The notes beneath the pieces were generated by a model. That model saw nothing but the letters and a program-made list of their open reading frames with translations, was not told where the DNA came from and did not search any database. Made by a program: the position numbers and the translations under genes. A DNA stretch of 5,666 bases from Trebonia sp036509215 (GTDB lineage Bacteria > Actinomycetota > Actinomycetes > Streptosporangiales > Streptosporangiaceae), in contig DATCGA010000463.1 of assembly GCA_036509215.1 (NCBI GenBank), positions 1 to 5,666 of the forward strand, in the 5' to 3' direction. This document shows, in pieces, positions 1 through 4,644 of this stretch (position 1 is its first letter; each line of letters begins with the position of its first letter).

Positions 1-132
1 CAGCCGCCGCATCCACTCCAGGGCCACCAGCCCCCGCTCCCGGTCTGCGGCGGGCAGCCGCCCGGCCTCGATCAGCAGCCGCTCCCGCAGCCCGCCCTCG
101 CCGTAGCGGTCGGTGACCGCGTGCAGCGGCAT
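1..132 (-). CDS. N-terminal part of an unidentified protein, possibly HD-domain (p)ppGpp-hydrolase-like; runs off the left edge
   Basis: Read on the minus strand, an ATG at 132-130 opens 44 codons without a stop up to the window edge. The peptide begins MPLHAVTDRYGEGG and continues with RERLLIEAGRLPAADRERG and ALEWMRRL. Its charged, helical composition reads like real protein, whereas the plus-strand translation of the same bases is Pro/Gln-rich and unnatural. From memory, similar N-termini (tyrosine-glycine segment, then 'IEAGRLP..DRER') precede HD-domain proteins related to RelA/SpoT hydrolases in actinomycetes. The HD motif itself would lie outside the window, so this is a tentative inference. 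The frame stays open upstream of the ATG because it is the codon-aligned antisense of the permease, and the residues just before it (AVERRWLAV) also look plausible. The true start could therefore lie a little further in, or the gene may have lost its own 5' end. No clear ribosome binding site precedes the ATG. Confidence 0.45.
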   Translation of the reverse strand, partial: MPLHAVTDRYGEGGLRERLLIEAGRLPAADRERGLVALEWMRRL

Positions 133-630
133 CACCGCCAGCCACCGCCGCTCAACCGCGCCGTCGCCCTGGCGGTCATGGCCGTGCTCTCCCGGGTGCT
201 GCTGCTGACCTCGCTCAGCCCGGAGCTCGCCGCGGCCCGCGGCGTGCCGGTGCGGGCCGTCGGCGCCGCCTTCCTCGCCGCGCTCGCCGTGGCCGTCTCG
301 CTGTCGGCGGTGGCGATCGGCGCCGTGCTGTCCACCGCGCTGCTGATCGGCCCCGCCGCGGCCGCGCTGCGGCTGGCCAGGGGCCCGGCCAGTGCGATGG
401 CCGCCGCGGCGGCCATCGGCACCATCGCGACCTGGATCGGCATCCTGCTCGCCTACGACAGCTACGACTGGCCGCCCGCCCGGCACGGCTGGCCGGTCAG
501 CTTCTTCGTCGTGGCCCTCGTCCTGATCGCCTACCTGCTGAGCTACGCCCGCCGCACCCGGCGCCGGCCGGGCGCCCGCGCAGAATCCGCCGACAAGCTC
601 CAGGAGGCGCCGGCATGTTCACCGGCCTGA
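121..630 (+). pseudogene. Metal ABC transporter permease (ABC-3/ZnuB-MntB family), N-terminally truncated
   Basis: This is the C-terminal half of an ABC-3 family membrane permease. In binding-protein-dependent Zn/Mn uptake systems this subunit forms the membrane channel and works with a ZnuC-type ATPase and a ZnuA-type solute-binding protein. The family signature is clear around residues 36-48 (SPELAAARGVPVR). It is followed by a hydrophobic segment, the ALLIGPAAAA membrane motif near residues 74-83, a further hydrophobic helix (GTIATWIGILLAY) and a final helix (VSFFVVALVLIAYLLSYA) before an Arg-rich tail. Members are usually about 270-300 residues long. Here only about 150 residues are homologous, and the first four or so membrane helices are missing. 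The GTG at 121 falls in sequence that looks like another gene on the opposite strand, and the first 15 residues do not resemble a permease. A broken remnant is more likely than a functional short protein. The stop overlaps the next permease start by 16 bases, the usual arrangement of a coupled operon. Confidence 0.82.
602..607 (+). promoter_or_regulatory. Ribosome binding site of the second permease
   Basis: AGGAGG lies 7 bases upstream of the ATG at 615. It is inside the 3' end of the preceding permease gene, which supports this start and translational coupling of the two permeases. Confidence 0.75.
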
Positions 631-1061
631 TGCTCAACACCTGGATCGCGGCCAGCATCGTGGCCGTGATCGCCGGCGTGACGGGGTTCTTCGCCGTGAT
701 CCGCGGCCAGACGTTCGCCGCCCACGCGATCCCCAACGGCGCGTTCGCCGGCGCGGCCGGCGCGGGCCTGCTCGGGCTCAACGTCATCTGGGGCCTCGCC
801 GTCTTCGCGATCGCCGGCGCGCTCGGCATCGGCGCGCTCGGCAGGCGGGCCAGGCAGGACGTCGTCACCGCGCTCATCCTCGTGCTCATGCTCGGCCTCG
901 GCGCGCTGTTCGTGAGCTTCAGCACCGAGTACGCGGAGGTGACCTACTCGCTGCTGTTCGGCGAGGTGTTCGGCGTCAACCAGAACGTGCTGGCGCCAAT
1001 CGCCGGGCTCGGCATCGTCGCCATCGGGCTCATCGCGGTCATGTACCGGCCGCCAGCATGA
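615..1061 (+). pseudogene. Metal ABC transporter permease (ABC-3 family), N-terminal half of a split gene
   Basis: This is the N-terminal half (148 residues) of a second ABC-3 family metal permease. The start is supported by AGGAGG at 602-607. The protein opens with a first membrane helix (WIAASIVAVIAGVTGFFAVI), then RGQTFAAHAIPNGAFAGAAGA, which is the conserved 'F..HA...G' region of the family. Two more hydrophobic helices follow, then the conserved LLFGEVFGVNQNV segment and another helix ending in VMYRPPA. At that point intact relatives continue with a short loop containing the 'PE.A.ARGV' motif. Here the frame ends at a TGA, and the protein resumes in another reading frame at 1058. The ribosome binding site, overlap with the upstream permease, and codon use show that this was part of a two-permease transport operon. 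No ATPase or binding-protein gene is in the window. Alone it lacks the second half of the membrane domain and is unlikely to work. Confidence 0.8.
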
Positions 1062-1348
1062 CCGTGCCCGTGGTGGGCGCGCTGCTCATGTTCGCTCTGA
1101 TGATCGGCCCCGCCGCCGCCGCCCGGTCCTTCGTCAGGCGGCCCGCCCTCGCGATCGCGCTGGCCGTCGCCATCGCCCTGGTCACGGTCTGGATCGCCAT
1201 CGTCGCGTCGTACCACACCAACTGGCCGCTCGGGTTCTACGTCGGCGTCATCGCCGCCGGCTTCTTCCTGGCCGGCTCCGGCTGGACCGCCGTCCGCCGC
1301 CGCTGGTCGGCGCGCCAGCCGGCGCCGGCGCTCGCCCCCGCCCTCTAG
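1058..1348 (+). pseudogene. Metal ABC transporter permease (ABC-3 family), C-terminal half of a split gene
   Basis: This is the C-terminal half (96 residues) of the permease begun at 615. It starts MTVPVVGALLMFALMIGPAA, the membrane motif that in intact relatives follows the 'ALA.A' helix. A further helix (ALAIALAVAIALVTVWIAIVAS), the 'YHTNWPLGFYVG' loop and the last helix come next, ending in an Arg/Ala/Pro tail. The ATG at 1058 is probably an internal methionine of the ancestral protein. Compared with the family layout, roughly 30-35 codons between YRP and MTVPVVG are missing, including the 'PE.A.ARGV' motif, and the two halves are in different frames. The TGA of the upstream half and this ATG overlap as ATGA, so coupled translation of two pieces is formally possible. 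No Shine-Dalgarno sequence precedes the ATG, and the lost segment argues for a pseudogene. An assembly error at this spot is an alternative. Confidence 0.78.
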
Positions 1349-1389
1349 ACGCCCGGCCGCGTCCCTCATGGAACAAGCCAGCTCACACG

Positions 1390-1469
1390 GAACGGGCCGT
1401 GGTCTCACCAGTTCCTGCCGACCGCCTCTGAGGGGCGGCCGGCAGATCGAGGGTAACCACGGCCCGTTC
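1390..1469. repeat. Nested inverted repeat (14-bp outer arms, inner hairpin); likely bidirectional terminator or structured RNA
   Basis: The outer arms GAACGGGCCGTGGT (1390-1403) and ACCACGGCCCGTTC (1456-1469) are perfect 14-bp complements. Inside them lies a second hairpin: TGCCG and CCGCC (1416-1426) pair with GGCGG and CGGCA (1434-1444) across one mismatch and a 7-base loop. The structure sits between the end of the plus-strand permease remnant (1348) and the end of the minus-strand SCO5389-family gene (1497), where a terminator for both directions is expected. No T-tract follows on either strand, which is common for actinomycete terminators but is not proof. A small mobile-element remnant is an alternative; no target duplication is evident. 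Confidence 0.6.
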
Positions 1470-1496
1470 GGGAGGGTGATCGTGAATTCCGGGAAG

Positions 1497-1883
1497 CTAG
1501 CAGTCGACGAGCTCGGGGCTCTGGTTGAGCAGCTGGGACCGGGCGGAGGTGAACTCCGCGAGCGCGGCGGCGGCCCCCGGGCGGAAGACGGCGGCCCGGT
1601 GGCAGTTCTGGAAGGCGAGCCGGACGCCGTAGTGCCGCTCCACTGCGGCGCGCATCGCGTCGCTGGCCATCAGCCGCAGCAACTGGCCGCGCGCCGCCTC
1701 GTCGGGCGGTGCCACCTGGTTGTCGGCGAACTGCGCCCCGCCCGCGCCGAGGTCGGCGACCAGCCCGCTGATCACCGACCACGCGTACGGCAGCGAGGCG
1801 CGGACGCAGTCGAGGAACGCGGCGTCGTCCACCTCGCCCTGCTGCGCCCGCTCAAGCAGGTCCCCCGGAACCGATAGCGACAT
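1497..1883 (-). CDS. SCO5389 family protein (conserved actinobacterial protein of unknown function)
   Basis: This minus-strand gene encodes 128 residues starting MSLSVPGDLLERAQQGEVDD. I recognise it as the SCO5389-type family of small soluble actinobacterial proteins from the conserved stretches FLDCVRASLPYAW (residues 23-35), FADNQ and PPDE(A)ARGQLLR (52-70), YGVRLAFQNCHR (85-96) and FTSARSQLLNQSPEL near the C-terminus. Its biochemical role is unknown to me. The open frame extends 23 codons further upstream to 1952. The ATG at 1883 is chosen because GGAGAGAAGGGA lies 7 bases before it and the extension is Arg-rich and unlike the family. There is no signal peptide or membrane helix. Cys26, His84, Cys94, His95 and the last residue, Cys128, could bind a metal, but this is only an inference. 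The gene is divergent from the P-loop ATPase at 2047, and the two share an upstream region of about 160 bases. Confidence 0.85.
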   Translation of the reverse strand: MSLSVPGDLLERAQQGEVDDAAFLDCVRASLPYAWSVISGLVADLGAGGAQFADNQVAPPDEAARGQLLRLMASDAMRAAVERHYGVRLAFQNCHRAAVFRPGAAAALAEFTSARSQLLNQSPELVDC

Positions 1884-1890
1884 GAGTGTG

Positions 1891-1902
1891 TCCCTTCTCT
1901 CC
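1891..1902 (-). promoter_or_regulatory. Ribosome binding site deciding the start of the SCO5389-family gene
   Basis: On the minus strand GGAGAGAAGGGA occupies 1902-1891, 7 bases before the ATG at 1883-1881. This favours that ATG over the upstream in-frame one at 1952. Confidence 0.7.
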
Positions 1903-1953
1903 AGCCGGTCACCGGATCGGCGCCGACCGCTTGGGTTTAGCGACTTCCCCATC

Positions 1954-1997
1954 CTTACATGAAAATGAAAACCATTCCAGTATGGTTAGCGCCAACC
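1954..1997. promoter_or_regulatory. Divergent promoter/operator region with a Zur-like site (tentative)
   Basis: This is the most AT-rich patch of the divergent intergenic region 1884-2046. On the minus strand, 1976-1960 reads AATGGTTTTCATTTTCA. The 15 bases at 1978-1964 match the consensus I recall for actinobacterial Zur operators (TGAAAATGATTTTCA) at 10 of 15 positions, including the whole right half TTTTCA. A second near-palindrome, GGTTAGCGCCAACC, lies at 1984-1997. TATGGT at 1981-1986 could be a -10 box for the ATPase gene, but no convincing -35 is present. The composition and position fit a regulatory site; the identity of the regulator is a guess strengthened only by nearby metal-permease remnants. 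Confidence 0.35.
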
Positions 1998-2033
1998 GAG
2001 GTTACAGACTGACCCCGAGCGGGTCCCGAGCGT

Positions 2034-2040
2034 AGGAGGA
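2034..2040 (+). promoter_or_regulatory. Ribosome binding site deciding the GTG start of the P-loop ATPase
   Basis: AGGAGGA lies 6 bases before the GTG at 2047. The position fits exactly with the P-loop beginning a few residues into the protein, so the GTG start is well supported. Confidence 0.8.
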
Positions 2041-2046
2041 GAATCG

Positions 2047-3030
2047 GTGAAGATCGCGTTCGCCGGCAAGGGCGGCAGCGGGAAGACCACCCTGTCGTCG
2101 CTGTTCGTCCGGCATCTGGCGGCCCGGGGACTGCCGGTAGTGGCCGTCGACGCCGACATCAACCAGCACCTGGCCGAGGCTCTGGGCGCCGACCGGGAGC
2201 CGCCGGCGATGGGCGCCCGCCTGACGGAGATCAAGGAGCACCTGCGCGGCAGCAACCCCCTGATCAGCTCGGCGGGCGCCATGGTGAAGACGACGCCGCC
2301 CGGCCCTGGATCGCGGCTGCTGCGCCTCGGCGGCCCCGACCCGGTGCACGACCTGGCCGTCGACACCCCGTGCGGGGCGCGACTACTCGCCACCGGGCCG
2401 TTCACCGATGACGACCTCGGCGTCGCCTGCTACCACTCCAAGACCGGCGCGGTCGAGCTCTACCTCAACCACCTGGCCGACCGGCCCGGCGAGTACGTCG
2501 TCGTCGACTGCACCGCCGGCGCGGACTCGTTCGCCTCCGGGCTGTTCACCAGGTTCGACCTGACCGTCCTGGTCGCCGAGCCCACCCGCAGGGGCATCAG
2601 CGTCTACCGGCAGTGGCAGGGCTACGCCGCCGGGTACGACGTCGCCGTAGTCGTCGCCGGGAACAAGGTCCAGACGGAGCAGGACGTGGCGTTCCTCCGC
2701 TCGGAGGCAGGCACTGACCTGGTGACCTGGCTCGGCCACGAACCCGCGATCAGGGCCATGGAGCAGGGACGCCCCTTCAGCCGCTCTGACCTGAGCGACG
2801 CCACGTCGGCCGCGCTCGGCGTGCTCCAGGACACGCTCGACGCCCGGCCCAGGGACTGGTCCCGGTACGCCCGCCAGGCCGCGGAGTTCCACGTAAAGAA
2901 CGCCCGCGCCTGGGCCAGCGCCGCCGCCGGCGAGGACCTGGCAGCGCAGATCGCCCCCGGCTTCACCCTCGGCCGCACGCCCTCCAGACGCCCGTCCCGT
3001 GAACGCGCCCCGGAGTCAGCGCGAAGGTAG
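2047..3030 (+). CDS. CooC/MinD-like P-loop ATPase (SIMIBI class), possible metal-related ATPase
   Basis: This encodes a 327-residue soluble protein. The deviant Walker A motif GKGGSGKTT is at residues 7-15, with signature Lys8 and catalytic Lys13. The switch I region is VDADIN (34-39). The Walker B/switch II strand is VVVDCTAG (151-158), and GNKVQ (205-209) is in the position of the NKxD nucleotide-recognition motif. This is the layout of SIMIBI ATPases such as MinD, NifH and CooC, which usually act as dimers; CooC uses ATP hydrolysis to help insert nickel into CO dehydrogenase. At residues 127-131 the protein reads ACYHS where CooC has a metal-binding Cys-x-Cys, so Cys128 and His130 may bind a metal. 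After about residue 305 there is an Arg/Pro/Ser tail that looks disordered. Similar proteins annotated only as 'ATP-binding protein' are common in Streptomyces and relatives, and the client is unknown. The gene is divergent from the SCO5389-family gene, and third-codon GC is very high, as in core genes. The ATPase call is firm; the metal role is inference. Confidence 0.88.
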   Translation: MKIAFAGKGGSGKTTLSSLFVRHLAARGLPVVAVDADINQHLAEALGADREPPAMGARLTEIKEHLRGSNPLISSAGAMVKTTPPGPGSRLLRLGGPDPVHDLAVDTPCGARLLATGPFTDDDLGVACYHSKTGAVELYLNHLADRPGEYVVVDCTAGADSFASGLFTRFDLTVLVAEPTRRGISVYRQWQGYAAGYDVAVVVAGNKVQTEQDVAFLRSEAGTDLVTWLGHEPAIRAMEQGRPFSRSDLSDATSAALGVLQDTLDARPRDWSRYARQAAEFHVKNARAWASAAAGEDLAAQIAPGFTLGRTPSRRPSRERAPESARR

Positions 3031-3063
3031 CCGCAGCCGCCCGGACCGGGAAACCGACGCGCT

Positions 3064-3088
3064 CTGCCCGGGACGGCCTCACGGGCAG
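3064..3088 (+). terminator. Hairpin terminator after the ATPase gene
   Basis: CTGCCCG (3064-3070) and CGGGCAG (3082-3088) form a perfect 7-bp stem with an 11-base loop, 34 bases beyond the TAG of the ATPase gene. There is no T-tract, as in many actinomycete terminators. Confidence 0.5.
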
Positions 3089-3389
3089 CCGCAGCTCCGG
3101 TGACGCCTTCGCCGCCGGCCTCGACGAGACGCGAAACAGCCGTCCGCGTACCTCGGTAGGTCGAGGCAACCGGATGTACCGCGCCGACTCCGCCGTCCGC
3201 AACGTCGACACCGACACCGACACCGACACCGACAGCCTCGGCCCCGAGCTGCTGACCCGGCTCACCTAGGCGCTCCGCCGGCCGCCGCCTCCGGACCCGC
3301 TGCAGCCGCTCTCGCCGCGCGAAAGCCCGGAACCTCCTCCGCCTGGCCCAGGCGGGGCAGCGGTTCGTACCGGCGCCGAGCTGCGGCAG
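3089..3389. other. Gene-free, probably decayed coding stretch
   Basis: No intact gene with a ribosome binding site is visible between the terminator-like hairpin and the reading frame at 3390. In the plus-strand frame of that later gene, the stretch is open except for a TAG at 3267. It includes a piece starting MYRADSAVRNV at 3174 and ending GPELLTRLT. After the stop, PPPPDPLQPLSPRE reads like a protein linker, but the continuation shifts frame. The base pattern suggests former coding sequence that has decayed; the original protein is not recognisable. Confidence 0.4.
3207..3233. repeat. GACACC hexanucleotide tandem repeat (4 copies plus GAC)
   Basis: Four perfect copies of GACACC followed by GAC. 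Read in the plus frame of the surrounding open stretch they encode Asp-Thr repeats; on the minus strand they would encode Val-Gly repeats. This is a simple-sequence repeat prone to slippage, lying in a stretch with no intact gene. Confidence 0.85.
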
Positions 3390-3704
3390 ATGAGGAACTC
3401 CCTGAGTTACTACACGCTGACCAACCGGTGGGGTGGCAAGGCCGGGATGACCCATTGCAACATCGGCGTGCTCGCGTCACCGTTCATGCGCGCGGCGCTG
3501 GTCATCGAGGTCAACCCGTCCGCGGTAACGGCAGGCGAGATCAGGCCGGCCCGCTACTACAGCAACTTCAAGGACGGGTACTTTTCTCACCTGATTCGTC
3601 CCCAGCTGAGTTCGACCTGGGTCGTGCCGACGCGCCATCCCGAGGCCCTCAGCGCAGCTCTCCAGCTAGTTCCTGGTGATTGGGACGTTGCGAATGGGCT
3701 GTAG
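3390..3704 (+). CDS. Hypothetical protein, possibly 5'-truncated
   Basis: The reading frame encodes 104 residues starting MRNSLSYYTLTNRWGG. I do not recognise the family. The composition is natural for a soluble globular protein (balanced charge; aromatic-rich stretches such as ARYYSNFKDGYFSHLIRP around residues 54-71). G/C dominates the third codon position through the first two thirds and becomes less marked toward the end (CTA GTT CCT GGT GAT). There is no signal peptide, no long hydrophobic helix and no obvious catalytic motif. Two features cast doubt on the start: no Shine-Dalgarno sequence precedes the ATG, and the frame is open for another 40 codons upstream to the TAG at 3267. The gene may have lost its beginning. 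The next reading frame (3792) lies in the same frame beyond amber stops at 3702 and 3768, so both could be fragments of one ancestral gene. Confidence 0.5.
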   Translation: MRNSLSYYTLTNRWGGKAGMTHCNIGVLASPFMRAALVIEVNPSAVTAGEIRPARYYSNFKDGYFSHLIRPQLSSTWVVPTRHPEALSAALQLVPGDWDVANGL

Positions 3705-3762
3705 GGACACACGACCGACCGCGACGGCGGAACCCTGATCTTCACCACCGGGCATGGGCGCA

Positions 3763-3774
3763 GTTCCTAGGAAC
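3763..3774. repeat. Perfect 12-bp palindrome GTTCCTAGGAAC
   Basis: GTTCCTAGGAAC is a perfect palindrome, flanked by CACCAC (3743-3748) and GTGGTG (3784-3789), which could form an outer stem. It lies just upstream of the GTG at 3792. It could be an operator for that frame or chance. Confidence 0.35.
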
Positions 3775-3791
3775 GCTTCGGTCGTGGTGGC

Positions 3792-4181
3792 GTGTTCACG
3801 GGAGCCGTGTGGCGCGGATACCTGCGTGCACGTCTCGAAGCTGGCGCTGGCCCTGGCAACCTGGGCGTTGGGTTTCGTGTGGGGAAAGCGCGAGGAAGAG
3901 CGAGGAGGGACCAAGAGCGGATCGCCCTAGTCCGCTGTGGCGGCGAATCCGTCCCCGGCGTTGTCGAGTTGGCCCGCGATCATTTCCTTGGTCTCTACGT
4001 CGCTGGGTCCGGCGCACTCATGGCCGCACCGGGCGAGCGAACCTGGTCCCCCGGAGCGGTCGCGGCGGCCCGGCGCTGTCTCGCGTGGCAACCCGGGCTG
4101 GAGCCTAGTGTGGCTGCTTGCTTCCGGGCACTGGACCGGTGCCCGCTGGCCCTTGATTACTCGACGGCACCGGACAAATAG
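3792..4181 (+). CDS. Hypothetical protein of unknown function
   Basis: A GTG-initiated frame of 129 residues, beginning MFTGAVWRGYLRARLEAGAG and ending LALDYSTAPDK. I do not recognise a family. The sequence has an Arg/Lys-rich segment (VGKARGRARRDQER, about residues 30-43), then ALVRCGGESVPGVVELARDHFLGLYVAGSG, then a helical C-terminal part with three cysteines. It has no signal peptide or membrane helix. About two thirds of codons end in G or C, clearly fewer than in the ATPase gene, and codons such as AGA, CTA and TTT occur. This points to foreign origin, relaxed selection or a spurious call. The ribosome binding site is weak (GGTGG close to the start). It is preferred over the overlapping frame 3680-4108, whose Trp/Arg/Pro-rich translation looks like a shadow. 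A terminator-like hairpin 35 bases after the stop lends some support. Confidence 0.42.
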   Translation: MFTGAVWRGYLRARLEAGAGPGNLGVGFRVGKARGRARRDQERIALVRCGGESVPGVVELARDHFLGLYVAGSGALMAAPGERTWSPGAVAAARRCLAWQPGLEPSVAACFRALDRCPLALDYSTAPDK

Positions 4182-4215
4182 TCCCTAATCAGGCAGCAGG
4201 CGTCTCGTCTTTCAC

Positions 4216-4253
4216 CCTGGCGGGCTGTGACAGGACCAACGGCCCTAGCCAGG
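4216..4253 (+). terminator. Hairpin terminator candidate after the frame ending at 4181
   Basis: CCTGGCGGGC (4216-4225) pairs with GCCC (4242-4245) and GCCAGG (4248-4253). This gives a 10-bp stem with a 2-base bulge and a 16-base loop, starting 35 bases beyond the stop codon. No T-tract follows. Confidence 0.45.
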
Positions 4254-4644
4254 TCGCTCGTTGCGTGCTACACAGAAGGGACAGGTGAGATGGAAGGTAA
4301 CACCTGATGCAGTTGGGATCTTCCGCGCGGTGAGGAAATTTCGCCGGGCGTAAGGGGAAACAAAGCTCACGCCCGGTCCCTAGTAGACAGAAACGTTAGC
4401 GGCTCGCTCCGGCCCCCATTCCGCTACCGGATTTTCTAAGTTACCGCGTAGAAACGAATTAAGCCGAAAGGCAGGGAAACACGGGGGTGTTTCAGATGGA
4501 AGCCAGGACGGCACAGGCAGCGAGGCCGCTGCCGAGTATGCGGCTTTGAAGGTGAGCTGGAAAGCGCACCGCGCGGCTGCAGATCGGCTGGGAGAGATCC
4601 TGTCTGGCTTTCGCAGGCAACATCAGACACAGAGGCGGGGAATC
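4254..4644 (+). promoter_or_regulatory. Long structured leader (possible 5' UTR or non-coding RNA) upstream of the lipoprotein
   Basis: About 390 bases without a credible gene, and more AT-rich than most of the window. Perfect inverted repeats occur in succession: CAGGTG/CACCTG (4282-4306), CCGGGCGT/ACGCCCGG (4344-4376), TAGCGG/CCGCTA (4397-4426), GCC-GAAA-GGC with a GNRA tetraloop (4463-4472), GAAACAC-GGGG-GTGTTTC (4476-4493) and GGCAGCG-AGGC-CGCTGCC (4516-4533). The last two are compact stems with 4-base loops. The arrangement fits a structured 5' untranslated region or a separate small RNA; a promoter could not be placed with confidence. It does not match the conserved core of any riboswitch class I can recall in full. 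Confidence 0.4.

Noticed and set aside
1368..1877. Plus-strand frame of 169 residues
   Set aside because: It is antisense to the SCO5389-family gene and runs through the inverted repeat; its composition is not protein-like.
3270..3389. LuxR-type helix-turn-helix remnant
   Set aside because: DPLQPLSPRE and, one frame over, ARNLLRLAQAGQRF resemble the start of a LuxR DNA-binding domain, but it takes a frameshift to join them and no recognition helix follows.
2622..3455. Long minus-strand frame overlapping the ATPase gene
   Set aside because: It is antisense to the well-supported ATPase for much of its length and has a Gly/Val/Arg-rich repetitive translation. Such frames stay open because of GC-rich codon bias.
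3680..4108. Plus-strand frame of 142 residues
   Set aside because: The translation is extremely rich in Trp, Arg and Pro, typical of a shadow frame. The frame 3792-4181 over the same bases looks more natural.
4280..4345. TPP riboswitch
   Set aside because: ACACCTGATG and nearby GGTGAGATGG loosely recall thi-box words, but CTGAGA and the GGGTAATGCC block are absent and the downstream gene has no link to thiamine.
4460..4600. c-di-AMP (ydaO-type) riboswitch
   Set aside because: GCCGAAA followed by GGGAAACACGGGGGTG resembles its 5' half, but the later conserved blocks (the AGGGA and CAGCTAACC-type segments) cannot be found downstream, so I do not assign the class.
4546..4644. N-terminal extension of the lipoprotein reading frame from 4546
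   Set aside because: It would place 33 charged residues before a clear signal peptide and lipobox. The ATG at 4645 has a purine-rich ribosome binding site.
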